Assembly (NCBI GenBank): GCA_047634635.1
Contig: JBLIIE010000003.1
Coordinates: 20,275-84,274 of the forward strand
From: Granulosicoccus sp047634635
GTDB lineage: Bacteria > Pseudomonadota > Gammaproteobacteria > Granulosicoccales > Granulosicoccaceae
DNA length: 64,000 nucleotides
Direction of reading: 5' to 3'
Position numbers and translations under genes: made by a program. This document shows positions 1 through 9,300 of this stretch, piece by piece. Within the stretch, counting starts at the first letter, position 1; each line of letters starts with the position of its first letter. The notes beneath the pieces were generated by a model, which saw only the letters and a program-made list of their open reading frames with translations, was not told where the DNA came from and searched no databases.

Positions 1-737
1 AGGATGCAACAGGATTAGTTAACTGGCAGCGCGCGATTAAAAGCGACGCTGAAATCGGCTACATGCGAAAAGCGGCACGTATAGTCGAGCACATGCACCG
101 CACAATCATAGATCGCGCAGAGCCCGGTTTAAAGAAAAATGAACTGGTGGCCGCTATTTACGCCGCCAGTATTGAAGGCGTAGATGAATGCTGGGGCGAC
201 TACCCTGCGATCGTACCATTGACACCTTCAGGCATGGATGCAACGGCACCACACTTGACGTGGGACGATAGCCCGATGAAATCCGGTGAGTGCACCTTTT
301 TTGAAATCGCTGGTGTCCACAAACGATATCACTGCCCTCAGTCACGCACCCTGTTTTTAGGTGAACCGCCTGACAAATACCGACGTGCCGAAGCGGCGGT
401 TCTAGAATCTGTTGATGCTGGCCTTGCACAAGCCAAACCGGGAAATCAATGTGCTGACATTGCAAATGCCTTCAACAGCACACTGAAAAAACACGGCTTC
501 GAGAAAGACAACCGCTGCGGCTACGCTATTGGATTATCGTACCCACCAGACTGGGGCGAGCGAACCATGTCGTTTCGCAGCAATGATCAAACGATTTTGC
601 AAGCGGGTATGACATTCCATTTCATGCCAGCGTTATGGCTCGATGACGGGGGGCTTGAGCTCACAGAACCCATTTTGATCACAGAAACAGGCGTTGAGTG
701 CCTGTGCAACACTCCTCGGGTGTTGGCAGTTAAATAA
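1..737 (+). CDS. doeA: Ectoine hydrolase (M24 peptidase family), 5' end outside window
   Basis: The frame is open to the left window edge (first full codon at base 3), so this is the C-terminal part, about 244 residues, of a longer protein. The first residues visible (DATGLVNWQRAIKSDAEI) are the linker typical of creatinase/prolidase-fold proteins, followed by the pita-bread domain. Stretches such as GDYPAIVPLTPSG, HLTWDD, FFEIAG, RYHCP, GLSYPPDWGERTMS and MTFHFM match ectoine hydrolase as I remember it, which opens the ring of the compatible solute ectoine to N-acetyl-diaminobutyrate in the cytoplasm. In this family the usual metal ligands of M24 peptidases are only partly kept. An internal ATG at 63 is unlikely to be the start because the homologous sequence continues upstream. 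The rest of the ectoine catabolic cluster is not in the window. It could instead be another M24 hydrolase. Confidence 0.8.
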   Translation, partial: DATGLVNWQRAIKSDAEIGYMRKAARIVEHMHRTIIDRAEPGLKKNELVAAIYAASIEGVDECWGDYPAIVPLTPSGMDATAPHLTWDDSPMKSGECTFFEIAGVHKRYHCPQSRTLFLGEPPDKYRRAEAAVLESVDAGLAQAKPGNQCADIANAFNSTLKKHGFEKDNRCGYAIGLSYPPDWGERTMSFRSNDQTILQAGMTFHFMPALWLDDGGLELTEPILITETGVECLCNTPRVLAVK

Positions 738-1228
738 ATTTTTCATCAACCATAGCCTGTAGTGTTGTAAACATTATCAGGCTGTTCAGGATTTCTTTTG
801 AACTAATGCTTCCATTCGATTGTTAATAGATCTAGCGATATCCATCCTCAGAAAAATCCTCGAAGTTGACCTAAAAGGTTTGAGAATTTGATAGCAGATG
901 ATTCGAAGGTGATTCCCTTGACAATGTTTTTGACAAGGATTTTGGCCTCTATCGCGAGCATTTTGCCAAAGCCAAATAGAGCCAATAATGAAACTCGTGA
1001 TTTGGTGTTGGCTTTAGACACGTCGATTGTTGAACGAGGCTTTAAGACGCACTGTCGCCCAAGGGTGAGGAGAGTTGTCATCCGGCAACCCAGTGCGTTG
1101 TCTTGCGGAAATGGCAATTGCTGTGCCTTACTTCCAGAAATTCATCCTTGGTGCGGCACTCGACCAACACTGGCTATTTACACCAATGCACTGCTCGTTA
1201 GACTTCGTATTAATTAATTCACTCCAAC
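738..1228. other. Gene-free stretch (491 bases)
   Basis: Between the ectoine hydrolase stop and the converging SDR stop I see no supportable gene. Open frames of 60 to 109 codons exist on both strands (for example plus 888-1217 and minus 848-1117), but none shows a recognisable domain and none has a convincing ribosome binding site. The two ends belong to convergent genes, and no hairpin followed by a T-run stands out. It may hold a decayed gene that I cannot recognise. Confidence 0.5.
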
Positions 1229-1948
1229 TCAGAACAAATGGTCAGTGGGATTGTTAAAGTCCCAGTATTCACGTGACTCCAATTGATCTTCAGTTGCATG
1301 TACCAAAATATCAGCAATATAGCGACCAATCAGTTCTGGTTCCACTATTTCGCCAACCGCATCCAGTTTTCTAAACGCGAGTGCTGTTGGTGAACTAGAT
1401 TGAGAATTCAATACCGCTTCCACCAATGGTGTCCTGACGCCTCCGGGGAACACTCTGATGACACGAGCATGAGAGATCTCTGCAGCGGCAGATTTAGCAG
1501 CCATTTGAGCCGCCGCCTTTACAATTGAATAACCAGACCAGCCTAGGCGGGGTGCGTTAGCTGAATAGGAATCTATATAAATAATTCGCGCACCAGTTAA
1601 CTGCTGAGCAAGTAAATTATTTATGGCGATAGGCGCTGATACATGAACCGACATATCTTGATTCATGTTGTCGATGTTCAGATGAGCATAACTTGCCAAT
1701 GCTATGAGTGACCCGGCGGCGTGAACAACTCCTTGCACACGCCGACCTGCAAAGGCTGACTTAATAGTGTCTAGACCAATCCTGGTTGTGACATCTGTTT
1801 TGAGCGAAATAAGTTGATTACCATACTGGGATAACACCGCGCTGGCCATTGAACGCCTCGCAACTGCAACAACAGAAAAACCTCGCTCTAATAGTTCGCA
1901 GGCGGCAGCACAGCCAATACCTGAGGATGCACCCGTGACTAAATACAT
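1229..1948 (-). CDS. Short-chain dehydrogenase/reductase (SDR)
   Basis: A 239-residue classical-size SDR, expected to be a cytoplasmic NAD(P)-dependent oxidoreductase of unknown substrate. The nucleotide-binding motif TGASSGIG is at residues 5-12. The usual NNAG is replaced by HAAG near residue 76. The catalytic Tyr and Lys are in GYSIVK near residue 144, followed by PGGVRTP. The overall pattern is closest to sepiapterin-reductase-like SDRs. It starts 19 bases after the stop of the upstream exported esterase on the same strand, so the two are probably co-transcribed. That pairing suggests, but does not show, that the SDR acts on an alcohol or ketone released by the esterase. Confidence 0.85.
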   Translation of the reverse strand: MYLVTGASSGIGCAAACELLERGFSVVAVARRSMASAVLSQYGNQLISLKTDVTTRIGLDTIKSAFAGRRVQGVVHAAGSLIALASYAHLNIDNMNQDMSVHVSAPIAINNLLAQQLTGARIIYIDSYSANAPRLGWSGYSIVKAAAQMAAKSAAAEISHARVIRVFPGGVRTPLVEAVLNSQSSSPTALAFRKLDAVGEIVEPELIGRYIADILVHATEDQLESREYWDFNNPTDHLF

Positions 1949-1967
1949 ACTGCCTCACTTTAAAAGT

Positions 1968-4322
1968 TTATTTATAAACCCGCCTTGTAAAATTGCCCAG
2001 AAGCAAAACTAGCAAGCCCAAGTACCCGAATCCACCTCCAGAACTGTCAGCTAAACCATCAGTACTTCCATCTTGTAGTCGGGAAGAATCTGCAGACGCC
2101 TCGCTAATCCAACTCAGCATGGAGTTGATCGACTCCGAAGTTAGAGCTGCGCTTGCAGGGGACCCGGAAAGGCATAGCTCTTCGGCAATACACAAATCTA
2201 GCGCATGCTCTCCTTCTGCTATCAAATGCAATTCGCTACCTGCAGACCCACAATTAACGACACTACGAAGCGCACCTGTTGAGACTTCTATTCGACTTGC
2301 TGGTCCGATCTCCGGATTTCCCGCCAGAGCGTTACACATACGAATAGATTGGCTTACAGGAAGAACGGTATCTTGCTGTCCGTGAAGAAGAAAAAACGGT
2401 GGCAGAGATAAAGGACCATTAACCACCCTTGCTGCGAGAGCATTCCTCTGAATAATCGGATCCTGAATATCCACGGTCTCTAAAGTCTGTCCAATAACCG
2501 CTTCAAGAATCCCCTTGCCTGTCTCGGTAGTTATCTCACCATCAATGAGTTGTCTGGCGAATTCAGCAAAATCTGTTGGCGCATAGAACAGGACTGCGTT
2601 GGCAATCTCGTCGGGACGCTCAACCGCAAGGACTGCCGCCAGATGTCCTCCAGCAGATTGACCGAAAACCACAGGCTTACCTTGGACGCCATAACGGGCA
2701 CTATTGCTCTGCACCCAGCTCAGTGCATCGTGAGCATCATCCAGCACTTCATTTAGCGTGGCATCGTTACAAGCTTCATTGCCTTCATCCGTTCCAATAA
2801 GGCGATAAAACGGGGCGAAAACTACGTACCCTTCGTTCACGAACTGAGTTGAAAAGGATTCGATACCGAGAGCCCCGGACGATCGCCTTTGCCAACTTCC
2901 CCCATGAAATGCTATTACCGCGCGTTGTGAACCAGGCATTGCAGCGAGTGCATCACTCGTTGGCAGGGCGCTATGTATTCTCATCTCAAGCGAGCACTCC
3001 CCCATTGCTGTAGTTACAGACTTGTAGCTGACGCGCTGTGTAAAGGGCTGTTGTTTGCCAACCAGCGGTACAGCGCCAATATCAAAACGTGTTCCAGGGG
3101 ATAACGTCCAACGCTCTAGCTCATCCTGAAAGGAATCAGCATTTCCAAGACGTTGGGTATCAAGAACCTGGGTACAGTAATTTACTGTCGATGTCTCGAA
3201 AAAATCCACCGCTCGCTGACACTGTGCATCAACAAACAAAGGGCCAACAATTGCATCCAGGCCCATTACTGAGCTTGTTGGTATCTGAGTCAATTGACAT
3301 CCCAGATCACCTAAACGGTAGATCGGCTCATGCCTCAGTGGAGTCTGCAGAAAACCCGCTGCTTCGCACTGCACGGCGTCACTTAAGATCTGCTCAATTC
3401 CAGCCGTATCATCCAAGATGAGTGCAGCAAGCAGGGCAACACGCTCCGTACGCATATAACCTAACGACAAAGAAAAATCCGCTTTAGGCGACAACAATGT
3501 GTATAGAGTATCGATCTGTCCGTCAGTCGGCGAAGGCAATTCAAGTGTAATCACACCATTTTCGAATTGCTCAGCTAGTGTATCCGACAGAATTTGCTCC
3601 AGTTCCTGCACCGCAGCCACTATCCGCGTGTTATCCAGGACATCATCAATTTCGTCTTCCAGAAAATCTTCCAGAACACTGCGTAGAAGTGAATCTCTGA
3701 CATTGACAGTGATTCCCTGCTTAACTAGATTGCCACTAAGCGCAACAACAGGTCGTATTATCAAAGAGCTGCCATCAGGATCAAGCGAGGGGTTAAGCTG
3801 TAGGCTCAATGAGAGGTTTAGTCTGGCCGATCCACTGGCTGTAAACGAAAAATTATCATTAGCCACCTCTTGGCAGCTACCAAGACGAAAACCAACTGTC
3901 TGTTTTGCTCGTCCACTAACGGATATTCGGGTATCCAATTCAAGGGACAAGTTGATCGGCTGATAGAGTGAATCCAGACTTAAAGAGATATTTGATCCAG
4001 AAGCCAGCGCGACGGTTGTGTCCAGTGTTCGAATTTCAGTACTGGAACACCCAGATTCAACAATAAGATCAGTTTCAGAATCGCTGAAAAGAATTTCACC
4101 CGCCGCCAATGTCAGACCGGCTGCATTGATTTCTGATTGTATTTTTTGCAGAGCCAAGCGAGAGATTGCATCCGGTTCGAATTCTAATTCGTATAAAGCC
4201 TGGTCAAGTTCCGCAACGGACACTGTGATTCGTTCGGCCTTAACTGGATTGCTGCCACTAAATGCTAAAACCATAATAGTAGTAGCAAGAATCCAGGTCT
4301 TTGGGGATTTTGGTCGATTCAT
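1968..4322 (-). CDS. Large exported alpha/beta-hydrolase (carboxylesterase-like) with GlyGly-CTERM tail
   Basis: A protein of 784 residues. I chose the ATG at 4322 because a purine-rich AGAGAAG lies 5 bases upstream and the product then begins with a normal signal peptide (Lys/Arg-rich start, hydrophobic ATTIMVLAF, cleavage near VKA). An in-frame ATG five codons earlier (4337) has no such site. The first 400 or so residues are rich in Ser, Leu and Asp and match no domain I know. The C-terminal half is an alpha/beta-hydrolase of the carboxylesterase/BD-FAE type: oxyanion HGGSW near residue 475, nucleophile GQSAGGH near 557, acid in GQQDTVLP near 650, His in EGEHALDLC near 706. The tail SSGGGFGYLGLLVLLLG followed by RRVYK fits a GlyGly-CTERM sorting signal, processed by rhombosortase after type II secretion. 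Substrate unknown. Confidence 0.8.
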   Translation of the reverse strand: MNRPKSPKTWILATTIMVLAFSGSNPVKAERITVSVAELDQALYELEFEPDAISRLALQKIQSEINAAGLTLAAGEILFSDSETDLIVESGCSSTEIRTLDTTVALASGSNISLSLDSLYQPINLSLELDTRISVSGRAKQTVGFRLGSCQEVANDNFSFTASGSARLNLSLSLQLNPSLDPDGSSLIIRPVVALSGNLVKQGITVNVRDSLLRSVLEDFLEDEIDDVLDNTRIVAAVQELEQILSDTLAEQFENGVITLELPSPTDGQIDTLYTLLSPKADFSLSLGYMRTERVALLAALILDDTAGIEQILSDAVQCEAAGFLQTPLRHEPIYRLGDLGCQLTQIPTSSVMGLDAIVGPLFVDAQCQRAVDFFETSTVNYCTQVLDTQRLGNADSFQDELERWTLSPGTRFDIGAVPLVGKQQPFTQRVSYKSVTTAMGECSLEMRIHSALPTSDALAAMPGSQRAVIAFHGGSWQRRSSGALGIESFSTQFVNEGYVVFAPFYRLIGTDEGNEACNDATLNEVLDDAHDALSWVQSNSARYGVQGKPVVFGQSAGGHLAAVLAVERPDEIANAVLFYAPTDFAEFARQLIDGEITTETGKGILEAVIGQTLETVDIQDPIIQRNALAARVVNGPLSLPPFFLLHGQQDTVLPVSQSIRMCNALAGNPEIGPASRIEVSTGALRSVVNCGSAGSELHLIAEGEHALDLCIAEELCLSGSPASAALTSESINSMLSWISEASADSSRLQDGSTDGLADSSGGGFGYLGLLVLLLGNFTRRVYK

Positions 4323-4433
4323 ACTGTCTTCTCTCATAAAGGACAGTGTACGTTTTTCGAATACAAGCGTATCAACACTGGGGTTGTTTTAGACAGCCAT
4401 TCACTTTTTTACACAACCTGAAGTAAATCGGCT

Positions 4434-4730
4434 ATGACAAACGTTGCTCGTTGCACAGTATTAAAAGCAGGTATTAGCACTTTGGGCGGCTTATCTGCCG
4501 CAGCCGCATATAACTCGAATGCACTTGCCCAATCTTTGACTGATACCTATGAAACAGTCAATGGTGAGTTCTCAGTGCACCCTGTTTCACATGCTTCCAA
4601 GGCGTTGAATACCGTTAACGGTGTGATTTATGTCGACCCAGTTGGTAGAGCTGATCTGGATGTCTTTGAAGCGCTATTAGCCGAACACAATAAAGATATC
4701 AAAGTCGTTCGTGACGCCCGGTACGCCTAG
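4434..4730 (+). pseudogene. Truncated MBL-fold (UlaG-like) hydrolase remnant
   Basis: A 98-codon open frame with a signal-like start (LLKAG-type motif here VLKAGISTLGG, then AAAAYNSNALAQS) followed by TYETVNGEFSVHPVSHASKA and VIYVDPVGRADL. This matches the N-terminus of exported metallo-beta-lactamase-fold hydrolases, where the next element should be the zinc-binding HxHxDH motif. Here the frame instead runs into 30 unrelated residues and stops, so all metal ligands are missing. I read it as the leftover of a gene whose 3' part was deleted. A short exported protein cannot be excluded, but no catalytic function is possible from what remains. Confidence 0.6.
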
Positions 4731-4740
4731 AACGTCTCAA

Positions 4741-4769
4741 TATCCAGGCTTATCTAAAATGCCAGGATA
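4741..4769 (+). repeat. Inverted repeat after the MBL remnant
   Basis: TATCCAGGC at 4741-4749 pairs with GCCAGGATA at 4761-4769 (8 of 9 positions) around an 11-base loop. A second, weaker pair, CTCTCAG (4786-4792) and CTGAGAG (4816-4822), follows. No T-run comes after either, so they are not clear terminators. They lie 116 bases or more before the RND adaptor start and could equally be regulator binding sites. Confidence 0.3.
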
Positions 4770-4884
4770 CAAGTTTGTGAGAACTCTCTCAGCGTTAAAA
4801 TAAATGTTGAATTCACTGAGAGGCGTTGCAAGTTTTAAGCGTACTCTCACGTCAGACTCACTAATACTGTAGAAGTTGAAAACT

Positions 4885-6111
4885 ATGTGGAAGCTAGGTA
4901 GTTTGGCCTTGGTAGTAGGGTTGGCGGTATTTATGTGGTTTCGAATGAACCCCGCCCAACCAACAGACGCTCCACAAAGCCTTACGTTGCAAGCTGTGGC
5001 AAACACAGATAGTGCCAATCAGGCTGCCGGCGGCAGAACTAAACCTGCTCAGACTGGTGACGGCGAAGGTAGGCCTACTACTGGCAACGGCAGTGGTAAA
5101 CCTGCTCAGACTACCGGAGGTTCTGGGCGCTCTTCGCCAGCAGGTAGCGGCAAACCGGGTGGTAGACCTCCGGCACTTGTCGTAACCAGCACTGTCACAA
5201 CAGCATTAATCAATGATCGGTTAAAAGCCATAGGAAGCGGAACTGCCGTTGCGTCTGTCAGTGTAGTACCGCTATCGAGCGGTATACTTACCGAAGTATT
5301 GGTGACCGCCGGACAGCGCGTCCAAAGTGGTGACATTCTCGCCCTTCTGGAGAACGAGTCTGAATTGATAGCACGCGACCGAGCGTCTAGGGCTGCAACT
5401 GACGCAGCCACAGATGCCGCCAGATTGACAAAACTCTACCAATCCAACACTAGCACTGAGGTAGAACTTAACAGAGCAAAAGCGTCGCTTGCAGATGCTG
5501 AACTCGGCTTGCGTGAGGCTGAATTGAAATTGACAAGACGAACCGTAACTGCACCTATATCCGGGATGGTCGGGTTAATACCTGTGGACAAAGGCAATTA
5601 CGTGACAACTCAAACTGAGCTGATTACCATTGATGACCGCTCAACGATTATCGTTGAATTTTGGATTCCAGAAACATTTGCCAACCAGATCAGTCTTAAC
5701 CAACCTATTGATGCCATTGCGCTTGCTGATCCGGGCAAGACCTACAAAGGCACAGTCAGTGGAATCGGTAGCCGTATAGAAACAGACAGCCGCACGCTAC
5801 CGGTACAAGCAAGGCTAGACAACAGCTCGGACAGATTACGCCCCGGAATGTCGTTCGAGTTAACGCTGAAATTTGCAGGGCAAGAATACCCAGCCATAGA
5901 TCCCCTCTCTGTGCAATGGGATTCGAACGGGTCATACATTTGGCGTGTCGTGGAAGGCAAAGTGCAACGCGTGTCTGTAACCATTATTCAACGCAATCCC
6001 GAGTCTGTTTTAGTCAATGCAGACATTGCAACTGGCGAGTCGATTGTCAGGGAAGGGTTAATTTCACTAAGACCTGGAGCATCAGTCCGAACAGGAAATG
6101 GTCGACCATGA
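4885..6111 (+). CDS. RND efflux periplasmic adaptor (membrane fusion protein)
   Basis: A 408-residue HlyD/MdtA-type adaptor that links an inner-membrane RND pump to an outer-membrane channel. A single N-terminal hydrophobic segment (LGSLALVVGLAVFMWF) anchors it. Residues 35-90 form an unusual Gly/Pro/Thr/Ser-rich linker with repeated KPAQT and GSGKP words. The lipoyl/biotinyl-like half motifs follow (SGILTEVLVTAGQRVQSGDIL and APISGMVGLIPVDKGNYV), with a short alpha-hairpin between them and a beta-barrel domain. The ATG at 4885 is preferred. A TTG three codons upstream (4876) is possible. The stop overlaps the pump's ATG by 4 bases (ATGA), indicating translational coupling. The exported compound cannot be read from sequence. 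Confidence 0.9.
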   Translation: MWKLGSLALVVGLAVFMWFRMNPAQPTDAPQSLTLQAVANTDSANQAAGGRTKPAQTGDGEGRPTTGNGSGKPAQTTGGSGRSSPAGSGKPGGRPPALVVTSTVTTALINDRLKAIGSGTAVASVSVVPLSSGILTEVLVTAGQRVQSGDILALLENESELIARDRASRAATDAATDAARLTKLYQSNTSTEVELNRAKASLADAELGLREAELKLTRRTVTAPISGMVGLIPVDKGNYVTTQTELITIDDRSTIIVEFWIPETFANQISLNQPIDAIALADPGKTYKGTVSGIGSRIETDSRTLPVQARLDNSSDRLRPGMSFELTLKFAGQEYPAIDPLSVQWDSNGSYIWRVVEGKVQRVSVTIIQRNPESVLVNADIATGESIVREGLISLRPGASVRTGNGRP

Positions 6112-9100
6112 GCGGCATAAATTCCAACGCAAGCACAACGGCCAATGTTGAGGGTGTCGGAGAAGGAATAACGGCGATTTTTGTGAGGCGCCCAGTGCTC
6201 GCAATGGTGTTGAGCCTGTTAATTGTCGTAGCAGGATTGGCAGCGTTTTCTGGCGTCGAAGTGCGAGAACTTCCTGCTGTCGACAGCCCTGTCATCACTA
6301 TAACAACGACCTTCAGCGGCGCGTCTCCAGAAACAATTGATCGGGAAGTCACAGCAGTAATTGAGTCTGCTGCTGGTCGTGTTCCCGGGGTCAAATCCAT
6401 TTCGTCATCTTCATCATTCGGAAGAAGCCGGGTAACGGTCGATTTCCGTGAATCAGTGAATCTGGATTTTGCTGCCTCAGATATGAGAGACGCTATATCA
6501 CGAGTCTCCAGAGACTTGCCAGACGATGTCGATGACCCACGTATTGTGAAAGCTGACAGCGATGCACAGCCGATTATGCGCCTTGCTTTGACATCAGCAA
6601 CAATGAGCGCTGAAGAGATGACTTTAGTTGTCGAGAACCAGGTACTCGATGACTTTACTGCCATCAACGGTGTAGCTGATCTTCAAGTATACGGGGATCG
6701 CGAACAGGTTTTCAGAATCGACGTAGACCAGACAAAGCTCGCCAGCAGAGGGTTGAGCGTAGCAGACTTGACGCGGGCATTGTCTAGCGCTGCTTTTGAT
6801 ACACCTGCGGGTTCACTGTCTAGCGACACTCAAAGCCTGTCCGTTCGAGCAAGTGCTACTATCGCATCAGCTGAAGAATTTCAGCAATTGCTCATCAACG
6901 ACCGCACTCGTATTGGTGATGTCGCCTTCGTCACGCTGGGCCCAGATACTGGAGCAACGGCATTACGAGCCAACGGCCGAACCGGCATTGGCTTTGGCAT
7001 CCTGAAACAAGCGGGATCAAACACACTGAGCATTTCGAAAGAAGTGCATGCAGCAGCCGATGCAATACGACCTACTCTTCCACCAGGAATGGACATTCAA
7101 GTGACGAGTGATGATGCCGTATTCATAAACGGCTCTATCAAGGAAGTTCTTTTTTCCCTGGCTTTAGCAGTCACCATTGTTATCTCCATAATATTTATCT
7201 TTCTCCTCAATTGGCGGGCCACACTCATTCCAGCGATAACCATGCCGGTTGCGCTTATCGGCACGGTTGCTGGAATTTGGCTTGCCGGATTTTCTATAAA
7301 CATATTGACCCTGTTGGCTTTGCTACTAGCAACTGGAATGGTTGTCGATGACGCGATTGTTGTTTTAGAGAATATTGTCAGTCGACGAAATGCCGGTTTG
7401 GGACCACGTGCTGCAGCAGTTATAGGCACACGCCAAGTTTTCTTCGCCGTTATAACCACTACCGCAGTTTTAGCCGCAGTATTTATTCCACTCTCATTCT
7501 TGCCTGGAAAAGCAGGTGGCTTATTTCGAGAATTCGGTTTCGTACTTGCCATATCAGTAACCATTTCATCAATCGTCGCGCTGTCACTGTGCCCCATGTT
7601 GGCTTCAAAAATACTGACAAACAAAACAACGGACGTATCTGCTGATCAGGCAAAAGGGATCACTGGAGTGGTTAGACGACTGGGTCATCGCAGTGCTCGG
7701 CTGTACACGAGAATTCTGCGTATGTGCCTGGATTTTCCTTTTGTCGTTGTCACTGCTGCCATCATTATTGCGGGATTGGCGTGGCAGACTCTATCAGCAG
7801 TGCCTGAAGAACTGACTCCTCGAGAAGACCGATCAGTGGCACTACTGAGGATCTCAGCGCCACAGGGTGTCAGCCTGGAATACACCACTTCACAGATGAA
7901 AAAAATTGAAGAGCTCATTCAGCCGTTTGTCGACAACGGTGAAGCGAAAAACGTATTTTCTATATCTGGCCAAGGTGGTAGGACTAATGGCGGTTTTATG
8001 GTGGTGACCTTAAAACCTTGGGACGAACGTGAACGCAGTCAAGCAGAGATTGTTAGTGAGCTAAATCGAGGCCTATTTGGAATCCCGGGAGTCCGCGCCT
8101 TTGCAATTCAACCCAACAGCCTGGGAATACGGGGTGCTGGCTCAGGCTTGAAGGTCGCCATAGCGGGTAACAGCTACGATGTGCTGGCAAAGCGCGGTGA
8201 TCAGCTCGTTGAAGCACTGGAGAGAAATCCCAAATTTGGTCGAGTAGGCTTAAGCTACGAAAAGAATCAGGCTCAATTATCCATCAACATTAATAGAGAA
8301 CGAGCCTCGGACTTGGGAATTGCCATCGATGGACTGGCAGCAGCAATGCAGTCTGTACTCGACGGTCGCACATTAGGCGATGTCTTTATCGAAGATAGAG
8401 CGGTGCCCGTAAAACTTGTTTCCAGTACCCAACCCATCAACGACCCTACAGATTTGGCAAATCTGTTCTTGAAAACAGGCGATGGCAGGATTGTTCCTAT
8501 GTCTTCAATCGCAACTCTCACTGAATCATCCATCGCTCCGTCCTTACCTCGGGAAGAAAGATTCAGAGCTGTCACTGTAACCGCAAGCCTGACACCAGAA
8601 ATGTCTCTTAGAGAGGGCATGACCGAACTCGAGCGCCTTGCTGCTCCAATACTAGATGCGGATATGAGATTGATTCCACTTGCCGAGGCTGCAACACTCA
8701 ATGAAACCTCTAGTGGCTTAGCGCTGACTTTCGGTTTCGCTCTGGTCATTGTGTTTCTGGTTTTAGCCGCTCAATTCGAAAGCTTTCTGAGCGCCTTGAT
8801 TATCATGTTCACAGTACCTCTGGGACTAGCCAGTGCTGTGTTCGCACTGTATTTCTCAGGCACCAGTTTCAACATTTACAGCCAGATAGGCTTGGTGCTT
8901 CTCGTGGGAATCATGTCGAAGAACGGAATACTGATTGTTGAGTTTGCTAATCAGCTTCGAGATGAAGGGCTGTCCGTGAAAGAGGCGGCTTTGCAGGCTG
9001 CAACAAGAAGACTCCGACCCGTCACAATGACCATGTTCTCCACAGTGCTGGGTGGAGTGCCTCTTGTTTTAGCATCAGGAGCTGGTGCAGAAGCACGGAT

Positions 9101-9260
9101 CGCCTTGGGCTGGGTCATCGTTGGCGGGTTGGGTATGGCGACTCTATTCACCCTATTCCTGACTCCTGTTGCTTATCAATTATTAGCTGGATTTTCTGCT
9201 CCCAAAGTTCAGAGCGATAAACGACTTGCCGACGAACTTCAACAAGCCACAGCACTATAA
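6108..9260 (+). CDS. RND efflux pump inner-membrane subunit (AcrB/MdtBC type)
   Basis: A 1050-residue resistance-nodulation-division transporter, the proton-driven pump of a tripartite efflux system. The start at 6108 overlaps the adaptor stop. A frame open further upstream (to 5916) is only read-through inside the adaptor gene. The N-terminus IFVRRPVLAMVLSLLIVVAG is the first membrane helix. Two large periplasmic loops follow TM1 and TM7. The TM4 proton-relay signature is present as GMVVDDAIVVLENI, and GIMSKNGILIVEFA is the matching helix in the second half. The length equals that of typical HAE-1 pumps. No outer-membrane channel gene is linked, so it probably uses a TolC encoded elsewhere (one candidate lies at 59.8 kb). 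Confidence 0.94.
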   Translation: MSGINSNASTTANVEGVGEGITAIFVRRPVLAMVLSLLIVVAGLAAFSGVEVRELPAVDSPVITITTTFSGASPETIDREVTAVIESAAGRVPGVKSISSSSSFGRSRVTVDFRESVNLDFAASDMRDAISRVSRDLPDDVDDPRIVKADSDAQPIMRLALTSATMSAEEMTLVVENQVLDDFTAINGVADLQVYGDREQVFRIDVDQTKLASRGLSVADLTRALSSAAFDTPAGSLSSDTQSLSVRASATIASAEEFQQLLINDRTRIGDVAFVTLGPDTGATALRANGRTGIGFGILKQAGSNTLSISKEVHAAADAIRPTLPPGMDIQVTSDDAVFINGSIKEVLFSLALAVTIVISIIFIFLLNWRATLIPAITMPVALIGTVAGIWLAGFSINILTLLALLLATGMVVDDAIVVLENIVSRRNAGLGPRAAAVIGTRQVFFAVITTTAVLAAVFIPLSFLPGKAGGLFREFGFVLAISVTISSIVALSLCPMLASKILTNKTTDVSADQAKGITGVVRRLGHRSARLYTRILRMCLDFPFVVVTAAIIIAGLAWQTLSAVPEELTPREDRSVALLRISAPQGVSLEYTTSQMKKIEELIQPFVDNGEAKNVFSISGQGGRTNGGFMVVTLKPWDERERSQAEIVSELNRGLFGIPGVRAFAIQPNSLGIRGAGSGLKVAIAGNSYDVLAKRGDQLVEALERNPKFGRVGLSYEKNQAQLSININRERASDLGIAIDGLAAAMQSVLDGRTLGDVFIEDRAVPVKLVSSTQPINDPTDLANLFLKTGDGRIVPMSSIATLTESSIAPSLPREERFRAVTVTASLTPEMSLREGMTELERLAAPILDADMRLIPLAEAATLNETSSGLALTFGFALVIVFLVLAAQFESFLSALIIMFTVPLGLASAVFALYFSGTSFNIYSQIGLVLLVGIMSKNGILIVEFANQLRDEGLSVKEAALQAATRRLRPVTMTMFSTVLGGVPLVLASGAGAEARIALGWVIVGGLGMATLFTLFLTPVAYQLLAGFSAPKVQSDKRLADELQQATAL

Positions 9261-9300
9261 ACTACATTCGTCGGCACACGCTTAGCACCAACAAAGTCAA

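Noticed and set aside
63..65. ATG as the start of the first gene
   Set aside because: The frame is open to the window edge and the family's sequence (DATGLVNWQRAIKS) continues upstream, so the true start is outside the window.
888..1257. Two plus-strand open frames in the gap after the ectoine hydrolase
   Set aside because: No family resemblance, overlapping each other and a minus-strand frame; not supportable as genes.
3499..3963. Plus-strand open frame of 154 codons inside the exported esterase
   Set aside because: Ser/Arg/Leu-rich antisense shadow without a motif or ribosome binding site.
5916..6107. 64-codon extension upstream of the RND pump start
   Set aside because: It lies entirely inside the adaptor gene in another frame. 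The ATGA overlap at 6108 and the pump's usual length fix the start.
7097..7624. Minus-strand open frame of 175 codons inside the RND pump
   Set aside because: It is antisense to conserved pump helices, has a biased Thr/Ala/Ile composition and no domain. The minus frames at 6047-6667 and 8273-8749 are rejected for the same reason.
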